Notes under the pieces: model-generated
Told to the model about the DNA's origin: nothing
What the model saw: only the letters and a program-made list of their open reading frames with translations
Database searches by the model: none
Assembly (NCBI GenBank): GCA_012970285.1
Contig: JIBW01000011.1
Location: forward strand, 62,001 to 126,000
Direction: 5' to 3'
DNA from: Bacillaceae bacterium JMAK1
GTDB lineage: Bacteria; Bacillota; Bacilli; Bacillales; Marinococcaceae
DNA: 64,000 nucleotides
In this document: positions 42,323 through 52,064 of the stretch, piece after piece
How positions within the stretch are numbered: the stretch's first letter is position 1
Layout of the letters: each line of letters begins with the position of its first letter
Program-made: the position numbers and the translations under genes

Positions 42323-42625
42323 CTAGATTACCTCCTTGAGAATCCCGAGTTTACGGGCTAATTCTGGATTATTTTCAATATCATTAACCGTACGTTGAAG
42401 CAAGGTTTTCCGATGTTCTTTGATTGCAGTCTGTATAACTTGATCATCTGAAAATTCAGGATTGAATTTACGAATAGTAATCATTTTTTGAAAGATTCGA
42501 CGAATAGACTCTGGTTGAAAATCGGATTCATTACTCAACTTGGCTGCACCGTAACGTTCCCCCATTTGTTTTAATTGAAAATAGATATAGGTATAATTGA
42601 CTTCATTGTGTAATTGTTTTAACAT
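42323..42625 (-). CDS. hypothetical protein (100 aa)
   Basis: ATG (MLKQLHNE) after TAGGAGGG. A helical, soluble protein; the N-terminus NYTYIYFQLKQMGERYG may be amphipathic. First gene of the transfer-side transcript; a regulatory or structural role cannot be told apart. A possible promoter TTGATT-17 bp-TATTAA lies about 90 bp upstream. Confidence 0.55.
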   Translation of the reverse strand: MLKQLHNEVNYTYIYFQLKQMGERYGAAKLSNESDFQPESIRRIFQKMITIRKFNPEFSDDQVIQTAIKEHRKTLLQRTVNDIENNPELARKLGILKEVI

Positions 42626-42664
42626 GATAACCCTCCTATTATATGAAATTAAAGTCCTAGACAA

Positions 42665-42989
42665 TTTTTAAAATAATACAACCTTAATAACTAGTTTTTA
42701 ACGTCTAATCAATTATAATAAAGACAACAAAAACATGGAAGAGAAAATCAAAAGTGCCAATAATAAAAATGTAAATAAGTAGCAATTTAAACTTAATATA
42801 ATTAGTTGAAAATTCAGTTGTTATATAGATGTGTAAAGGGAAACTTGATTTAGCAGGCTTTAACTAAAAATTTCACACACCGTAATATTACATTAATTTA
42901 CAGTTAATGCACTCAACTTAGCTAATGTTGCATTTATATTACAATTGATTTTTCCCTCATCTAACATCATGTGACGCTCGATATTGGGC
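42665..42989. other. AT-rich gene-free stretch
   Basis: No frame longer than about 30 codons with a ribosome site. Probably holds the promoter of the transcript starting at 42625 and forms the border between the transfer module and the interrupted HTH gene. Confidence 0.4.
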
Positions 42990-43025
42990 AAAAAAAATAG
43001 CCTTGAGCTTATTTTTCTGCTCAAG
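42990..43025 (-). terminator. terminator downstream of the HTH pseudogene
   Basis: Minus-strand CTTGAGC-10 nt-GCTCAAG followed by GCTA and TTTTTTTT. Confidence 0.7.
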
Positions 43026-43210
43026 ACATTTCTTCTCCAAGGACTTATTACATATATCTTACCTTAAATTTCAATATAACACAAGAAAAACCTATTAAAA
43101 ATTACCTATCCAAATTTTATTATCTCGATACATTATATCGTTATCATCACAATAAAACTTCAATTGATCGTAATCATTCATCGTGGCATGATATTTACAA
43201 TACTTTATTT

Positions 43211-43625
43211 TTAACAGATAAACATTCTTGAGATCACGTCTCTCACGTTGTTACCTCCAACACCCTCTATCAGACGTTGCATGCGACTGTACATATCCTC
43301 TTCTACCTCATCAGGAACAGGTATTGTCATTGTAATGACTTTTTCTGATGATGACAAACGCTCGGGCCAAGGAACATCTTTCCTTAATTCTTGTTTCTTA
43401 ATAGTATGCATCTCACCATTATCTAATTGTATTACTAATAGTCTCGTATGTATAATACGTCCTCGGTACGCTACTCTAAGTCATGAACTTCATCAGGTCG
43501 AAATAGATTATTAAAAGGGCCATGTACAGTTGTTGTTCGGATTGGGTTGAGTATCCCTTGTCGAATGTACTCCATAACGGAGTTGTATCTTACATCAAGT
43601 ATCTCAACCACCTGTTTTTAGTCAT
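43211..43625 (-). pseudogene. HTH-type DNA-binding gene, frameshifted and cut by the Tn3 insertion
   Basis: Read from the ATG at 43625 with one base added after the fourth codon, the frame gives MTKKQVVEILDVRYNSVMEY, a MerR/excisionase-like helix-turn-helix, continuing to FRPDEVHDLE. A second single-base change is needed to continue into YRGRIIHTRLLVIQLDNG and the C-terminal NVRDVISRMFIC. About 138 residues if repaired. The original ribosome site (GGAGGTGG) now lies at about 56323-56330, on the far side of the transposon. Confidence 0.7.
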
Positions 43626-43629
43626 AATA
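43625..43629. repeat. target site duplication, left copy (TAATA)
   Basis: TAATA directly abuts the left inverted repeat; the identical TAATA abuts the right one. Five bp is the Tn3-family length. Confidence 0.9.
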
Positions 43630-43678
43630 GGGGTAGAGCCAACATTTTAACGAAAATATACGCTAAGACAATATTTGG
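43630..43678. repeat. Tn3-family left terminal inverted repeat
   Basis: 49 bp starting GGGGTAGAGCC and ending ACAATATTTGG. It matches the right end at all but two positions (AG/CC after GGGGT). Confidence 0.95.
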
Positions 43679-43682
43679 AATT

Positions 43683-43718
43683 AAAAAGCCGAATTCTCCT
43701 ACTCTAAGGAGATCCGGC
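43683..43718 (-). terminator. tnpA terminator
   Basis: Minus-strand GCCGGATCTCC...GGAGAATTCGGC followed by TTTTT; the tnpA stop codon lies in the 5' arm. A related hairpin is present near the right end (about 56201-56250). Confidence 0.65.
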
Positions 43719-46685
43719 TTTTCTTATATTTAATGAAGGTAAAGGCTGTAGACCGGCTTTACTATTGGATTTGAATGTGTATTCCCCTAGGAAATTAATA
43801 TGCTCCCACGCAAGAGGTGATACATGAGCTAACAAGTTCTCATCTAATTCTCCGTTTTGCTTTAACTGATTGATGGCTTCTGTAAGATAAACGGTGTTCC
43901 AAAGACTAATTGCATTGATTATAATGTTTAAAGCGCTTGCTCTTTGCAGTTGATCTTGTAAAGCCCGTTCTCGTAACTCTCCATGCTTTCCAAAGAAGAT
44001 GGCCCTAGCCAAGGCATTCATGGCTTCTCCTTTATTCAGCCCTCGTTGTACACGTCGCCGCAACGATTCATTTAAAATATAATCAAGTATAAAAATCGTT
44101 TTCTCGATTCTTCCGATTTCTCTCAGTGATGTTGATATTTTGTTCTGCCTCGCATACGAGCCGAGCTTACCCATTATAAGGGATCCAGAAACCGTCCCTT
44201 CCCGTATTGAATGCGTCAAACGTAATACATCATCAAAATTATCTCTTATAATTTGGGTGTTAATTTTCCCTCTGAAAAGATCATTTACTTCGTGAGGATG
44301 TTCCAATACATCCATCGTATATAATTTAGAATCAGATAAGTCGCGTAGTCTTGGTGCAAAGCGAAATCCAAGCAAATGAGATAAACCAAATACTTGATCC
44401 GTATAACCAGCTGTATCTGTGTAATGTTCTTCAATATTCAACTCCGACTCATGATGCAATAATCCATCGATGACATGAACGGCATCACGAGCGTTTGTAT
44501 TAATCACTTTGGTGTAAAAACTTGAAAATTGATCACTTGTGAATCGATAAATGGTCGCTCCCTTTCCAGAACCATAATGAGGATTAGCATCTGCATGTAA
44601 AGAAGAAACACCAACTTGCACACGCATTCCATCAGAAGATGAAGTGCTGCCATCGCCCCAAAATGAGGATAATGCCATTTTATGATGGAAATTAACAAGT
44701 GTAGCTTGCGCTCGGTTCAGAGCATCCTCATCCATTCGCCATTGTGCAACGTTTGCCATTTGTCGATAGGTGATTCCTGGTGTCGCGTCCGCCATTTTTG
44801 TGAGTCCAATATTTGTTCCCATAGCCATTAGTGTCGCCAGTACCATAGATTGCTCTTCTTGATGTGGAGGTTTCCCTGTAGACGTGTGAATAAATGTTTT
44901 ATCAAACCCTGTCCAATTGGAGACTTCCATCAATAAATCCGTTAATTTTATACGTGGAAGTAGACGATAAAGGGATGCACTGAATGCTCTGGCATCTTCC
45001 GGGACATCTTTTTCAAGCCGTTGAATGTGAAGTTTTCCATTGGTCAAATTGGCGCCTTCTAATTCATGGATATTTTCTTTTACGTGTTGAATACGTTCTA
45101 GCAAAGAAAGTCGTCTTTCTTCAAGATAATCATCTACGGACGGACTAACAGCAATCCTTGTTGCATTCGTTGAAGATGCAATCTCCCATTCTTTTTTGGA
45201 AACTAGATACTCTTCAAAATCTTTATGTTGTCGACTCCCGGCGATGGAAATATCTCCTGACCTTACATGGTTTCGAAGCTCAGTTAGTGCGGCCATTTCG
45301 TAATAATGCCGATTAATCGTCCCGTCTTCTTCATAGACATGCTTTTGCCACCGATTAGATACAAAATCCAAGGGGGCATCTTCTGGTACTTTGCGCTTAT
45401 TCGTTTCGTTCATTTCACGAATAGTATCTAACGCTTTCATTAATGGCTGACTCGATTTTGTCGAACGGAATTCAAGGACCCTTAATAGAGTCGGCGTATA
45501 TTTTCTTAGGTAAAAAAAGCGACTTTCTAAAAGATCTAGATAATCATAATTGATCGGTCTAGACAGGTCTTTCGCTTCCTCAATGGAAGTAACAAACTTT
45601 TCCCATGGCATGATGGTTTCTAAGGCTGTGAAAGGATCCAGCTTTTCTTCGCGTGCCTTTATAAGTGCTTCTCCTAACCGAGCATAATGGATGACTTTCT
45701 CATTTACTGATTTTCCGTTCTTCTTTTGCAGTTCCTCTTGTGCTCTTCGTCCTTTCGCTTGAAGGGTCAGGATTTGTCAGTCGTGAATTTCAAATGCTTG
45801 ATCAATTAAGTCTTGGTTCAGATGAAGTAGATAAGCGACTAATATTGCATATCTTTTTTCTTTGGTGAATCGTCGGAAGGAGTGGGGTTCATATCTAGCG
45901 CCTATTTTAGATAGTTGTCGTAAACGATTAGGGTGTATTGACTCAGTTATTACAGTAAGTTGAAGAGTTTTAATGTATTCTAGTCGTTCAATTACTTTTA
46001 AACAAGCATCAGGTGATGATTGACCTGGAATCTCTCTTAACCATGATAAATATGTTTTCCCACTATCAATAGACATTGGAAATAGTAAGCGATCCAACTT
46101 TTTAAGTTGATATGAAGTTAGGGAGTCATTAAAGTGTTGAAAAATATGTTGTTCCGTCCGTTTTCGTGTTTCCCAGACTGCTCTTTCAATGGTGGCCATA
46201 CTTGGTAGAATGACTTTCCACTTCCGAACGATCTGAATGGCCATTTGTATCAGGTGAGTCGGGTTTCCATTAGCCATAGCATCATCGAATAGTAGTCTAG
46301 AAAGTTGACGATATTTTGACAGGGTAAAGGATTGATAATCATACTCCTTACGGATTTCTACCAAATGCTCATATTTAGTTGCTTCTCGTTTGGCGTAATT
46401 TGAAAATTCATTCGGGTCCACTTTAATCTGTTTAGCAATATAAGAGATAACATATGAAGGAACTTCTTTTATATCAGATAACGTCCACCCTGAAAATCGG
46501 ATAATGCAAAGTTGTACACCAAAACCCAAACGATTATAGTCTCTTCTATGACGAAAGATGACATCTACATCATGTTGGCTTAGCGTGAAGAATGTACCTA
46601 AGGACCATTCATCTAATTCAGTCGGAATGGTCATATACGTTTTCCGTTCCTCTGACGTTAGTAATTCTCTTACTCGAGCATACAA
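43704..46685 (-). pseudogene. tnpA: Tn3-family transposase with one internal TGA
   Basis: 994 codons from a TTG start after GGGAGGAG. N-terminal DUF4158-like DNA-binding region (RRDYNRLGFGVQLC) and C-terminal DDE domain (FWGDGSTSSSDGMR; HYTDTAGYTDQVFGL; REIGRIEKTIFIL). Codon 303 is TGA (45777-45779); the frame then continues without change as QILTLQAKGRRAQEELQ. In relatives I would expect HDRQI here, so CGA-to-TGA is the simplest cause. Unless read through, the protein is inactive. The target duplication is still perfect, so the mutation may be recent or a sequencing error. Confidence 0.85.
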
Positions 46686-46720
46686 AATAAAAAACTCCTC
46701 CCTGAAAAAAGTGGTTTTCC

Positions 46721-46751
46721 GAATGATACATAACTATCTTTTGTATCATTC
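46721..46751. other. possible recombination core site of the TnpI-like recombinase
   Basis: Inverted repeat GAATGATACA-11 nt-TGTATCATTC between the divergent tnpA and recombinase genes, where Tn3-family internal resolution sites lie. Confidence 0.5.
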
Positions 46752-46884
46752 ATGAAAATCTTAAACACCTTGATAGATAAAGGTTTTTGCAACGTTTTCT
46801 TTCTCTTGTCATTTTCTTCACTTTTTGAATCATACATATTATATAATAGTATACAGTAAGGATCATAGTTTTGGAGGAGTTATT

Positions 46885-47451
46885 TTGGAGTATGTTCAAC
46901 CCATTCGGGACCGAAAACAGATTAGTGCAATCAAGAAAATTTTAAGGTCTACAAATATAAGGGATTATTGTCTCTTTAATGTAGGAATTAATTCTGGACT
47001 AAGGATTAGCGATTTACTTCAGTTAAGAGTTGGTGATGTGATTGATGAAAAGCATATTATTAAGGATCGAATCTCGCTTCGTGAAGTAAAAACAGGAAAA
47101 ATGAAAGATTTCCCTATTGGCGATACGTCAAAAAAAGCAATCAGAGAGTACCTGATGACAAGAGATTACGAAGAAAATGAGCCGTTATTTCGTTCCAGGA
47201 AAGGGAAAGAAGCATTAAAGCGACAACAAGCCTATCGAATTATTAATGAAGCAGCAAGAGCCATAGGAATAAAAGAAAGGATTGGGACTCACACATTACG
47301 AAAAACATTTGGTTACCACGCTTATCAATCTGGGGTGGACCTCTCGATTCTTCAAAAATTGTTTAACCATTCAGCACCAAGCGTTACTCTAGCTTACATT
47401 GGGATGACACAAGACGATCTTGATAATGTATATTTGAATTTGAATCTATAA
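46885..47451 (+). CDS. tnpI: TnpI-like tyrosine recombinase (cointegrate resolvase)
   Basis: 188 residues from TTG (LEYVQPIR) after GGAGGAG. Catalytic residues: Arg in NSGLRISDLL, HTLR in the box II HxxR, His in LFNHSAPSVT and Tyr in LAYIGM. It is shorter than classic TnpI (about 280 residues): essentially the catalytic domain with little core-binding domain. Divergent from tnpA; likely resolves cointegrates at the adjacent inverted repeat. Confidence 0.8.
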   Translation: MEYVQPIRDRKQISAIKKILRSTNIRDYCLFNVGINSGLRISDLLQLRVGDVIDEKHIIKDRISLREVKTGKMKDFPIGDTSKKAIREYLMTRDYEENEPLFRSRKGKEALKRQQAYRIINEAARAIGIKERIGTHTLRKTFGYHAYQSGVDLSILQKLFNHSAPSVTLAYIGMTQDDLDNVYLNLNL

Positions 47452-47504
47452 GTGAAATGCTCCACTTTTAAAATGCCTAAATGTTGTTGGTTTAAACTAA
47501 TTTC

Positions 47505-47684
47505 TAATTATAGTCATTGGTTTTTTAGGGGCCTTTACAACCTTTACAACTTTTAGTATTGAAGTAGTTGAACTACTTAGGAAAGAAATCTTATAAAACG
47601 GGATCATTTTATATTATCCTCTCAATCATAGGAAGTATAATCACTCTATCGATAGGATTTAATCTCGGATTAAATATTAATTAA
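47505..47684 (+). pseudogene. fluC/crcB fluoride-channel remnant
   Basis: The frame from 47513 reads VIGFLGAFTTFTTFSIEVVE, the hallmark Phe/Thr motif of Fluc/CrcB, then stops at about 47594; after a one-base shift it continues KTGSFYIILSIIGSIITLS to a stop at 47684, the last helix of the family. The N-terminal half is missing. A decayed cargo gene. Confidence 0.65.
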
Positions 47685-47995
47685 ATTTTAGTGCTTGAAA
47701 CAAGAAAGACTCCCTTTTATTATACAGATTTTTATCATAGCAAATATACTACGATATTCGATTAGTTTTCCTCTTGGGGTTGTATATTAATTATTAATAG
47801 TACTTTAAAATATACACAAATAGTACCAAAGCTCTAAAGCCTTGGTACTACCGAAATATGGTTGAGAGGAGTCTAACCTTACTAAGGCCTCAATACCGTG
47901 GAGACGGGTTATCTCCTTCAAACATGCACACTATCATACACTCATTAGCGTCATGCTCCTATTAAATCGCTCAACTAACATTCTATATTTAAGTG
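47685..47995. other. non-coding stretch with a composite hairpin element
   Basis: Contains the element described at 47822-47893 and, just after, GGAGA-7 nt-TCTCC. No credible frame. Confidence 0.4.
47822..47893 (-). terminator. composite element A: hairpin plus TTGAG..CTCAA box
   Basis: AGTACCAAAGC-6 nt-GCCTTGGTACT (47822-47849), then a 32-bp segment bounded by TTGAG (47862-47866) and CTCAA (47889-47893). A related element lies at 50306-50399. The hairpin probably ends the uspA transcript, though no clean U-tract follows. Confidence 0.5.
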
Positions 47996-48418
47996 TTACT
48001 TCACAATTAACAAAGGGATCTTTACGTACTTCGCTAATTTATGACTTACACTTCCTAAAATTAAGGTTTGAAATTCATTCATTCCTCGACTACCAACTAC
48101 TACACAATCATATGGCTTTGAATCCAATTGAGTTAGAATGGTTTTGGCAGGTTCCCCGTGAAGAAATACATTTTCTGTTTTGATGCCTTGATCTTCTAAA
48201 TAAGATAGCTTATTTGCAAACATCTTTCTTCTTTTAATGTCTGCAAGTTCTGCGTCTCCGTACTTAAGAATATCTTTTTTTGAAGTATCGCCATCAATAC
48301 AATATACCAAATCCATACTCACGTGTTCTTTATAAGGCTCGACCATTTCTACTGCTTTTTCAATTGCTCGATTAGCATTATCAGAACCGTCTGTAGCTAT
48401 AAGAATATGTTTGAACAT
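47996..48418 (-). CDS. universal stress protein UspA family
   Basis: 140 residues: N-terminal ILIATDGSDNANRAI and C-terminal VVGSRGMNEFQTLILGSVSHKL, the ATP-binding G-2x-G-9x-G-S type motif. Full length. 23 bp after the SulP gene; UspA-SulP pairs are common and Usp may regulate the transporter. Confidence 0.9.
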   Translation of the reverse strand: MFKHILIATDGSDNANRAIEKAVEMVEPYKEHVSMDLVYCIDGDTSKKDILKYGDAELADIKRRKMFANKLSYLEDQGIKTENVFLHGEPAKTILTQLDSKPYDCVVVGSRGMNEFQTLILGSVSHKLAKYVKIPLLIVK

Positions 48419-48441
48419 GGTTATCCCCTACTTCCAATAAT

Positions 48442-49902
48442 TTAATGACCCGATCCATTAGAAAGTCCACCTATATTGTTAAGAAGTCTCGCACTATCTG
48501 CAGTTAATCCTTTAAACGTTACTTTTACATTGTTCCTATTAAATTTAGCTTCAATTTTATTTAAAGCACCTACTGCGGAATCATCCCATAAATGAGATTT
48601 TGTTAAGTCAATTTCGACTTCTGTTACTTTCTCATTGGAATCCACGGAATTTAATAAATCAGTTACTGAAGCAAAAAATAATTGTCCACGTACCCTATAA
48701 TAACGTTTATCATTCTCTTCATCATATCTCGTATAGACAGTCACTTTAGACATTTTAGAAGCAAAGAAAAACATACTCAGCACGACACCTGCTAACACAC
48801 CGTATGCAAGATTATGAGTAATGACTACTGTCGCAACGGTTACCACCATTACAGACGCATCTGATTTCGGTATTCGATTCAGGTTTTTGATAGAACTCCA
48901 ATCAAATGTACTTATAGATACCATAATCATTACACCAGCTAAAGCCGCCATCGGAATTTGTACTACAATGTTCCCCAAAACTAAAATTAAGAACATCAAG
49001 AAAGCTCCTGCAACCAATGCTGATAAACGTCCACTTCCTCCTGATTTTACATTAATGACTGATTGACCAATCATGGCACATCCAGCCATACCACCAAAGA
49101 ATCCCGAAACAATATTCGCAATACCCTGTCCTCGGGTCTCCTTATTCTTATTACTTTCAGTATCTGTCATATCATCAACAATATTAGCTGTAAGAAGTGA
49201 TTCTAATATCCCTACAATAGCAAGCGCTAATGAATACGGAAAAATAATCATTAGAGTTTCCAAATTTATCGGTATATTAGGCAGAGCAAAAACAGGTAAA
49301 CTTTGAGTCAATGCTCCCATGTCTCCTACGTTTCTTACTCCAACATTCATAATAACTACGATAGCCGTTACAATAATAATAGCCACCAAGGTTGATGGTA
49401 CTGCTTTTGTTACTAATGGAAAAAGGTAAATAATCGCTAGTGTTAATCCCACCAAAGCATACATAATCCACGTCTCACCAACAAAATGTTGTATCTGTGC
49501 TGTAAAGATTAAAATAGCCAATGCATTAACAAATCCCACCATAACCGATCTAGGAACAAATTTCATAAATCGTGAAAGCTTTAAGACACCAAATACAATT
49601 TGAAGTATCCCCGTTAGTATGGTTGCAGCTAATAGATATTCCAATCCATAATCTGCTACCAACGTAATCATTAGTAAAGCCATAGCACCTGTTGCCGCCG
49701 AGATCATCCCTGGACGACCTCCTACAAAAGCGATGACTACCGCAATACAAAATGACGCGTACAAACCAACCATCGGATCTACTCCTGCAATAATAGAAAA
49801 AGCAATAGCTTCAGGAATTAATGCAAGTGCCACCACAATTCCAGCAAGGACATCTCCCCGCACATTGCCAAACCATTGTTGCTTTAAAGATGTTACATTC
49901 AT
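48442..49902 (-). CDS. SulP-family anion transporter with STAS domain
   Basis: 486 residues: 10-12 membrane helices ([24 protein letters not shown] signature near 27-50; here quoted in part) and a C-terminal STAS domain (about 400-480, [20 protein letters not shown]). SulP proteins carry sulfate, bicarbonate or other oxyanions; the substrate cannot be told. On an arsenic transposon an oxyanion link is attractive but unproven. Confidence 0.9.
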   Translation of the reverse strand: MNVTSLKQQWFGNVRGDVLAGIVVALALIPEAIAFSIIAGVDPMVGLYASFCIAVVIAFVGGRPGMISAATGAMALLMITLVADYGLEYLLAATILTGILQIVFGVLKLSRFMKFVPRSVMVGFVNALAILIFTAQIQHFVGETWIMYALVGLTLAIIYLFPLVTKAVPSTLVAIIIVTAIVVIMNVGVRNVGDMGALTQSLPVFALPNIPINLETLMIIFPYSLALAIVGILESLLTANIVDDMTDTESNKNKETRGQGIANIVSGFFGGMAGCAMIGQSVINVKSGGSGRLSALVAGAFLMFLILVLGNIVVQIPMAALAGVMIMVSISTFDWSSIKNLNRIPKSDASVMVVTVATVVITHNLAYGVLAGVVLSMFFFASKMSKVTVYTRYDEENDKRYYRVRGQLFFASVTDLLNSVDSNEKVTEVEIDLTKSHLWDDSAVGALNKIEAKFNRNNVKVTFKGLTADSARLLNNIGGLSNGSGH

Positions 49903-49987
49903 AAACTACTTTCCCTCTTTCTGTTTGAATTTTGTAATGACCCCCGAGTCTCACGAAAGTCAATCAAACAGTAAAAGGTAGTTCATT

Positions 49988-50170
49988 TTAAAGTCGTTCC
50001 CCTCTTTTTAGTTTCTCAATATGTTCACTTAAATCTTCTTTCTTCACACGCCAGTTATTACCGATTTTAAAGGCAGGTATCTTTCCTTCTTGCACTAGTT
50101 TATATGTAGTGACTTGGCTTAATTGTAAGTATTCAGCTACTTGAGCTACCGTCATGATTTCTCGTTCCAT
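49988..50170 (-). CDS. small excisionase-type helix-turn-helix protein
   Basis: 60 residues: MTVAQVAEYLQLSQVTTYKL and IPAFKIGNNWRVKKEDL, the MerR-like HTH_17 (excisionase) fold almost alone. It lies upstream of sulP (85 bp) and could be its regulator or a relic excision factor. ATG with AGGAAGTGA upstream. Confidence 0.85.
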   Translation of the reverse strand: MEREIMTVAQVAEYLQLSQVTTYKLVQEGKIPAFKIGNNWRVKKEDLSEHIEKLKRGERL

Positions 50171-50305
50171 ACAGTCACTTCCTTAATCTAATGATTGCTT
50201 TTAGTGTATCATAAATGATTATAATCCTTTATAAATCTATATATTTATAACCAATATAATATAATATTATATTTAATTACTCAAGCCCTTTTAACTAAAT
50301 AAAAA

Positions 50306-50399
50306 AGTATCAAAGCTTAGAAAGCCTTGATACTCTTAGATTAAATTGATTATGCGGTTGAGAGGATTCGATCACGAGTTTAACCTACTAAGCCCTCAA
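50306..50399 (-). terminator. composite element B: terminator hairpin plus TTGAG..CTCAA box
   Basis: AGTATCAAAGC-7 nt-GCCTTGATACT (50306-50334), on the minus strand followed by TTTTTT, so a good terminator for the ars transcript. Then TTGAG (50358-50362) to CTCAA (50395-50399), enclosing on the minus strand GATCGAATCC, which resembles a tRNA T-arm. Homologous to element A. The remaining 50171-50573 gap has no gene. Confidence 0.65.
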
Positions 50400-50573
50400 T
50401 TTTGCGAAACGTTAGGAATGGCTATGCTCACCTTAAATAGCTATAAAAAACCCCTCAGTTTAAATCTTATGTCTATAGAAATAATTTAAAGAGATCTAAA
50501 CCAAAAAATCAATATTAAATTGTACGTTTTTAATCTTTTTTTATTTCATGTTTGAAAAACGCAATCTTTTTTC

Positions 50574-50993
50574 TTATCTTTTATATAATCGTCCTAGCGT
50601 TTCCTTCATTTCCTGCTTAACGGAAATCTCAGAACGAATTAAAACAGCTTTTTCTTCTGCTTCTATTATAGATTCAGCCAACCCTAGTTCAAGAAGCAAA
50701 CCAATCGCAACCGTTCCAGTCCGATTTTTTCCACCTGAACAATGAAAGAAAATGTTCTCATCATTATCATAAGCGTTTTTAACAGTATTAATAGCGATCT
50801 TCACTGACTCATCCTGGTTCTCTTTATCATCAATAATGGGTAAATGCACACGTTTACCCGTCTTATCCTCGTCTAACGATTCAGCTCTTAGATCAAAAAC
50901 CTTTCCGAGATCATGTGTCTTTGTCGCTTCTTCTGCACTTGCAGCACCACCGATATACACTCGGTTAGGAATCAATTCTTGATAGGATTTCAT
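50574..50993 (-). CDS. dual-specificity/tyrosine phosphatase-like protein
   Basis: 139 residues from ATG (MKSYQELI) after GGAGGGC. P-loop HCSGGKNRTG (Cys85, Arg91; CX5R) and a general acid region LPIIDDKENQD. It belongs to the cysteine-phosphatase superfamily, distinct from the LMW fold of ArsC. It follows trxB in the ars operon; such genes recur in Bacillaceae ars clusters but their role in arsenic metabolism is not established. Confidence 0.8.
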   Translation of the reverse strand: MKSYQELIPNRVYIGGAASAEEATKTHDLGKVFDLRAESLDEDKTGKRVHLPIIDDKENQDESVKIAINTVKNAYDNDENIFFHCSGGKNRTGTVAIGLLLELGLAESIIEAEEKAVLIRSEISVKQEMKETLGRLYKR

Positions 50994-51025
50994 GATCTTG
51001 CCCTCCATTTATAGTTAGTTATAAA

Positions 51026-51985
51026 TTATGATAGAGACTGGCTCCAATCCAGTGTTATCTCTCCTTCAAGATAGTGTTCAACATCCAATGCAGCCATACA
51101 TCCTGTACCAGCAGCTGTTATTGCTTGTTTATAAGTCACATCTTGTACATCTCCACAAGCAAAAATTCCCGATATTGATGTTTTTGTTGTACCAGGTACG
51201 ACAACTACATAACCGCTTTGATCAAGTTGGACCTTATCTTTTAAAAAGGCTGTATTCGGTGTATGACCTATCGCTAAGAAAAACCCGTCCGTTTCTATTA
51301 GCTCTTCTTTACCTGTACTATTATCAACGACTTTTACACCAGAGACCTTTCCGTTTGTTGAAAGAACTTCTGTGGTCGTTTTATTAAGAGCCCACTTTAT
51401 TTTATTGTTTTCTTTAGCTCTGTTTTGCATAATCTTAGATGCCCGAAGCTCGCTCCGTCTATGAATAACGGTAACCTCATCTGCAAATTTCGTTAAAAAA
51501 CTTGCTTCTTCCATAGCTGAATCCCCACCACCAACAACGACAACTTTCTTACCTCGATAGAAAAATCCATCACAGGTTGCACAAGTACTGACTCCTTTTC
51601 CGAAATTCTCTTTTTCACCAGGTACGTTAAGCCACTTAGCTGATGCACCTGTTGAAATGATAATCGTCTCGGCTTCAATCTCTTCTTTCCCATTGATAGT
51701 TAAATTGAATGGTCTTGATTCAGTTTGTACATTAGTGACGAAACCAGTTTTAAACGTCGCACCAAATCGTTCAGCTTGTTTTCGCATATTATCCATTAGT
51801 TCGGGTCCAGTAATGCCGTTGATGAATCCAGGGAAGTTTTCAACCTCAGTTGTAAGTGTTAATTGACCTCCTGGTTCCTGTCCTTCAATAACCAAAGGAT
51901 TCATGTCAGCTCTTGCTAAGTAAATAGCAGCTGTTAGTCCAGCTGGTCCTGTCCCTACAATAATCACTTTATGTTTTTCCGACAT
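51026..51985 (-). CDS. trxB: thioredoxin reductase
   Basis: 319 residues: FAD motif GTGPAGLTAA, redox pair CATC (135-138), NADPH motif VVVGGGDSAMEEA and C-terminal GIFACGDVQD. Full length. In this operon it would recharge the thioredoxin used by ArsC. Confidence 0.95.
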   Translation of the reverse strand: MSEKHKVIIVGTGPAGLTAAIYLARADMNPLVIEGQEPGGQLTLTTEVENFPGFINGITGPELMDNMRKQAERFGATFKTGFVTNVQTESRPFNLTINGKEEIEAETIIISTGASAKWLNVPGEKENFGKGVSTCATCDGFFYRGKKVVVVGGGDSAMEEASFLTKFADEVTVIHRRSELRASKIMQNRAKENNKIKWALNKTTTEVLSTNGKVSGVKVVDNSTGKEELIETDGFFLAIGHTPNTAFLKDKVQLDQSGYVVVVPGTTKTSISGIFACGDVQDVTYKQAITAAGTGCMAALDVEHYLEGEITLDWSQSLS

Positions 51986-52064
51986 ATTAACAACCCCTTA
52001 TATAATAATTTACTTATATACACTTGGAAATTTAAGCCGAGGGTATTACTCCCTCGACCAGAAA

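Noticed and set aside
50340-50405. tRNA gene
   Set aside because: Only a T-arm-like GATCGAATCC and a pairing TTGAG..CTCAA are present; no proper anticodon arm or CCA-ready acceptor.
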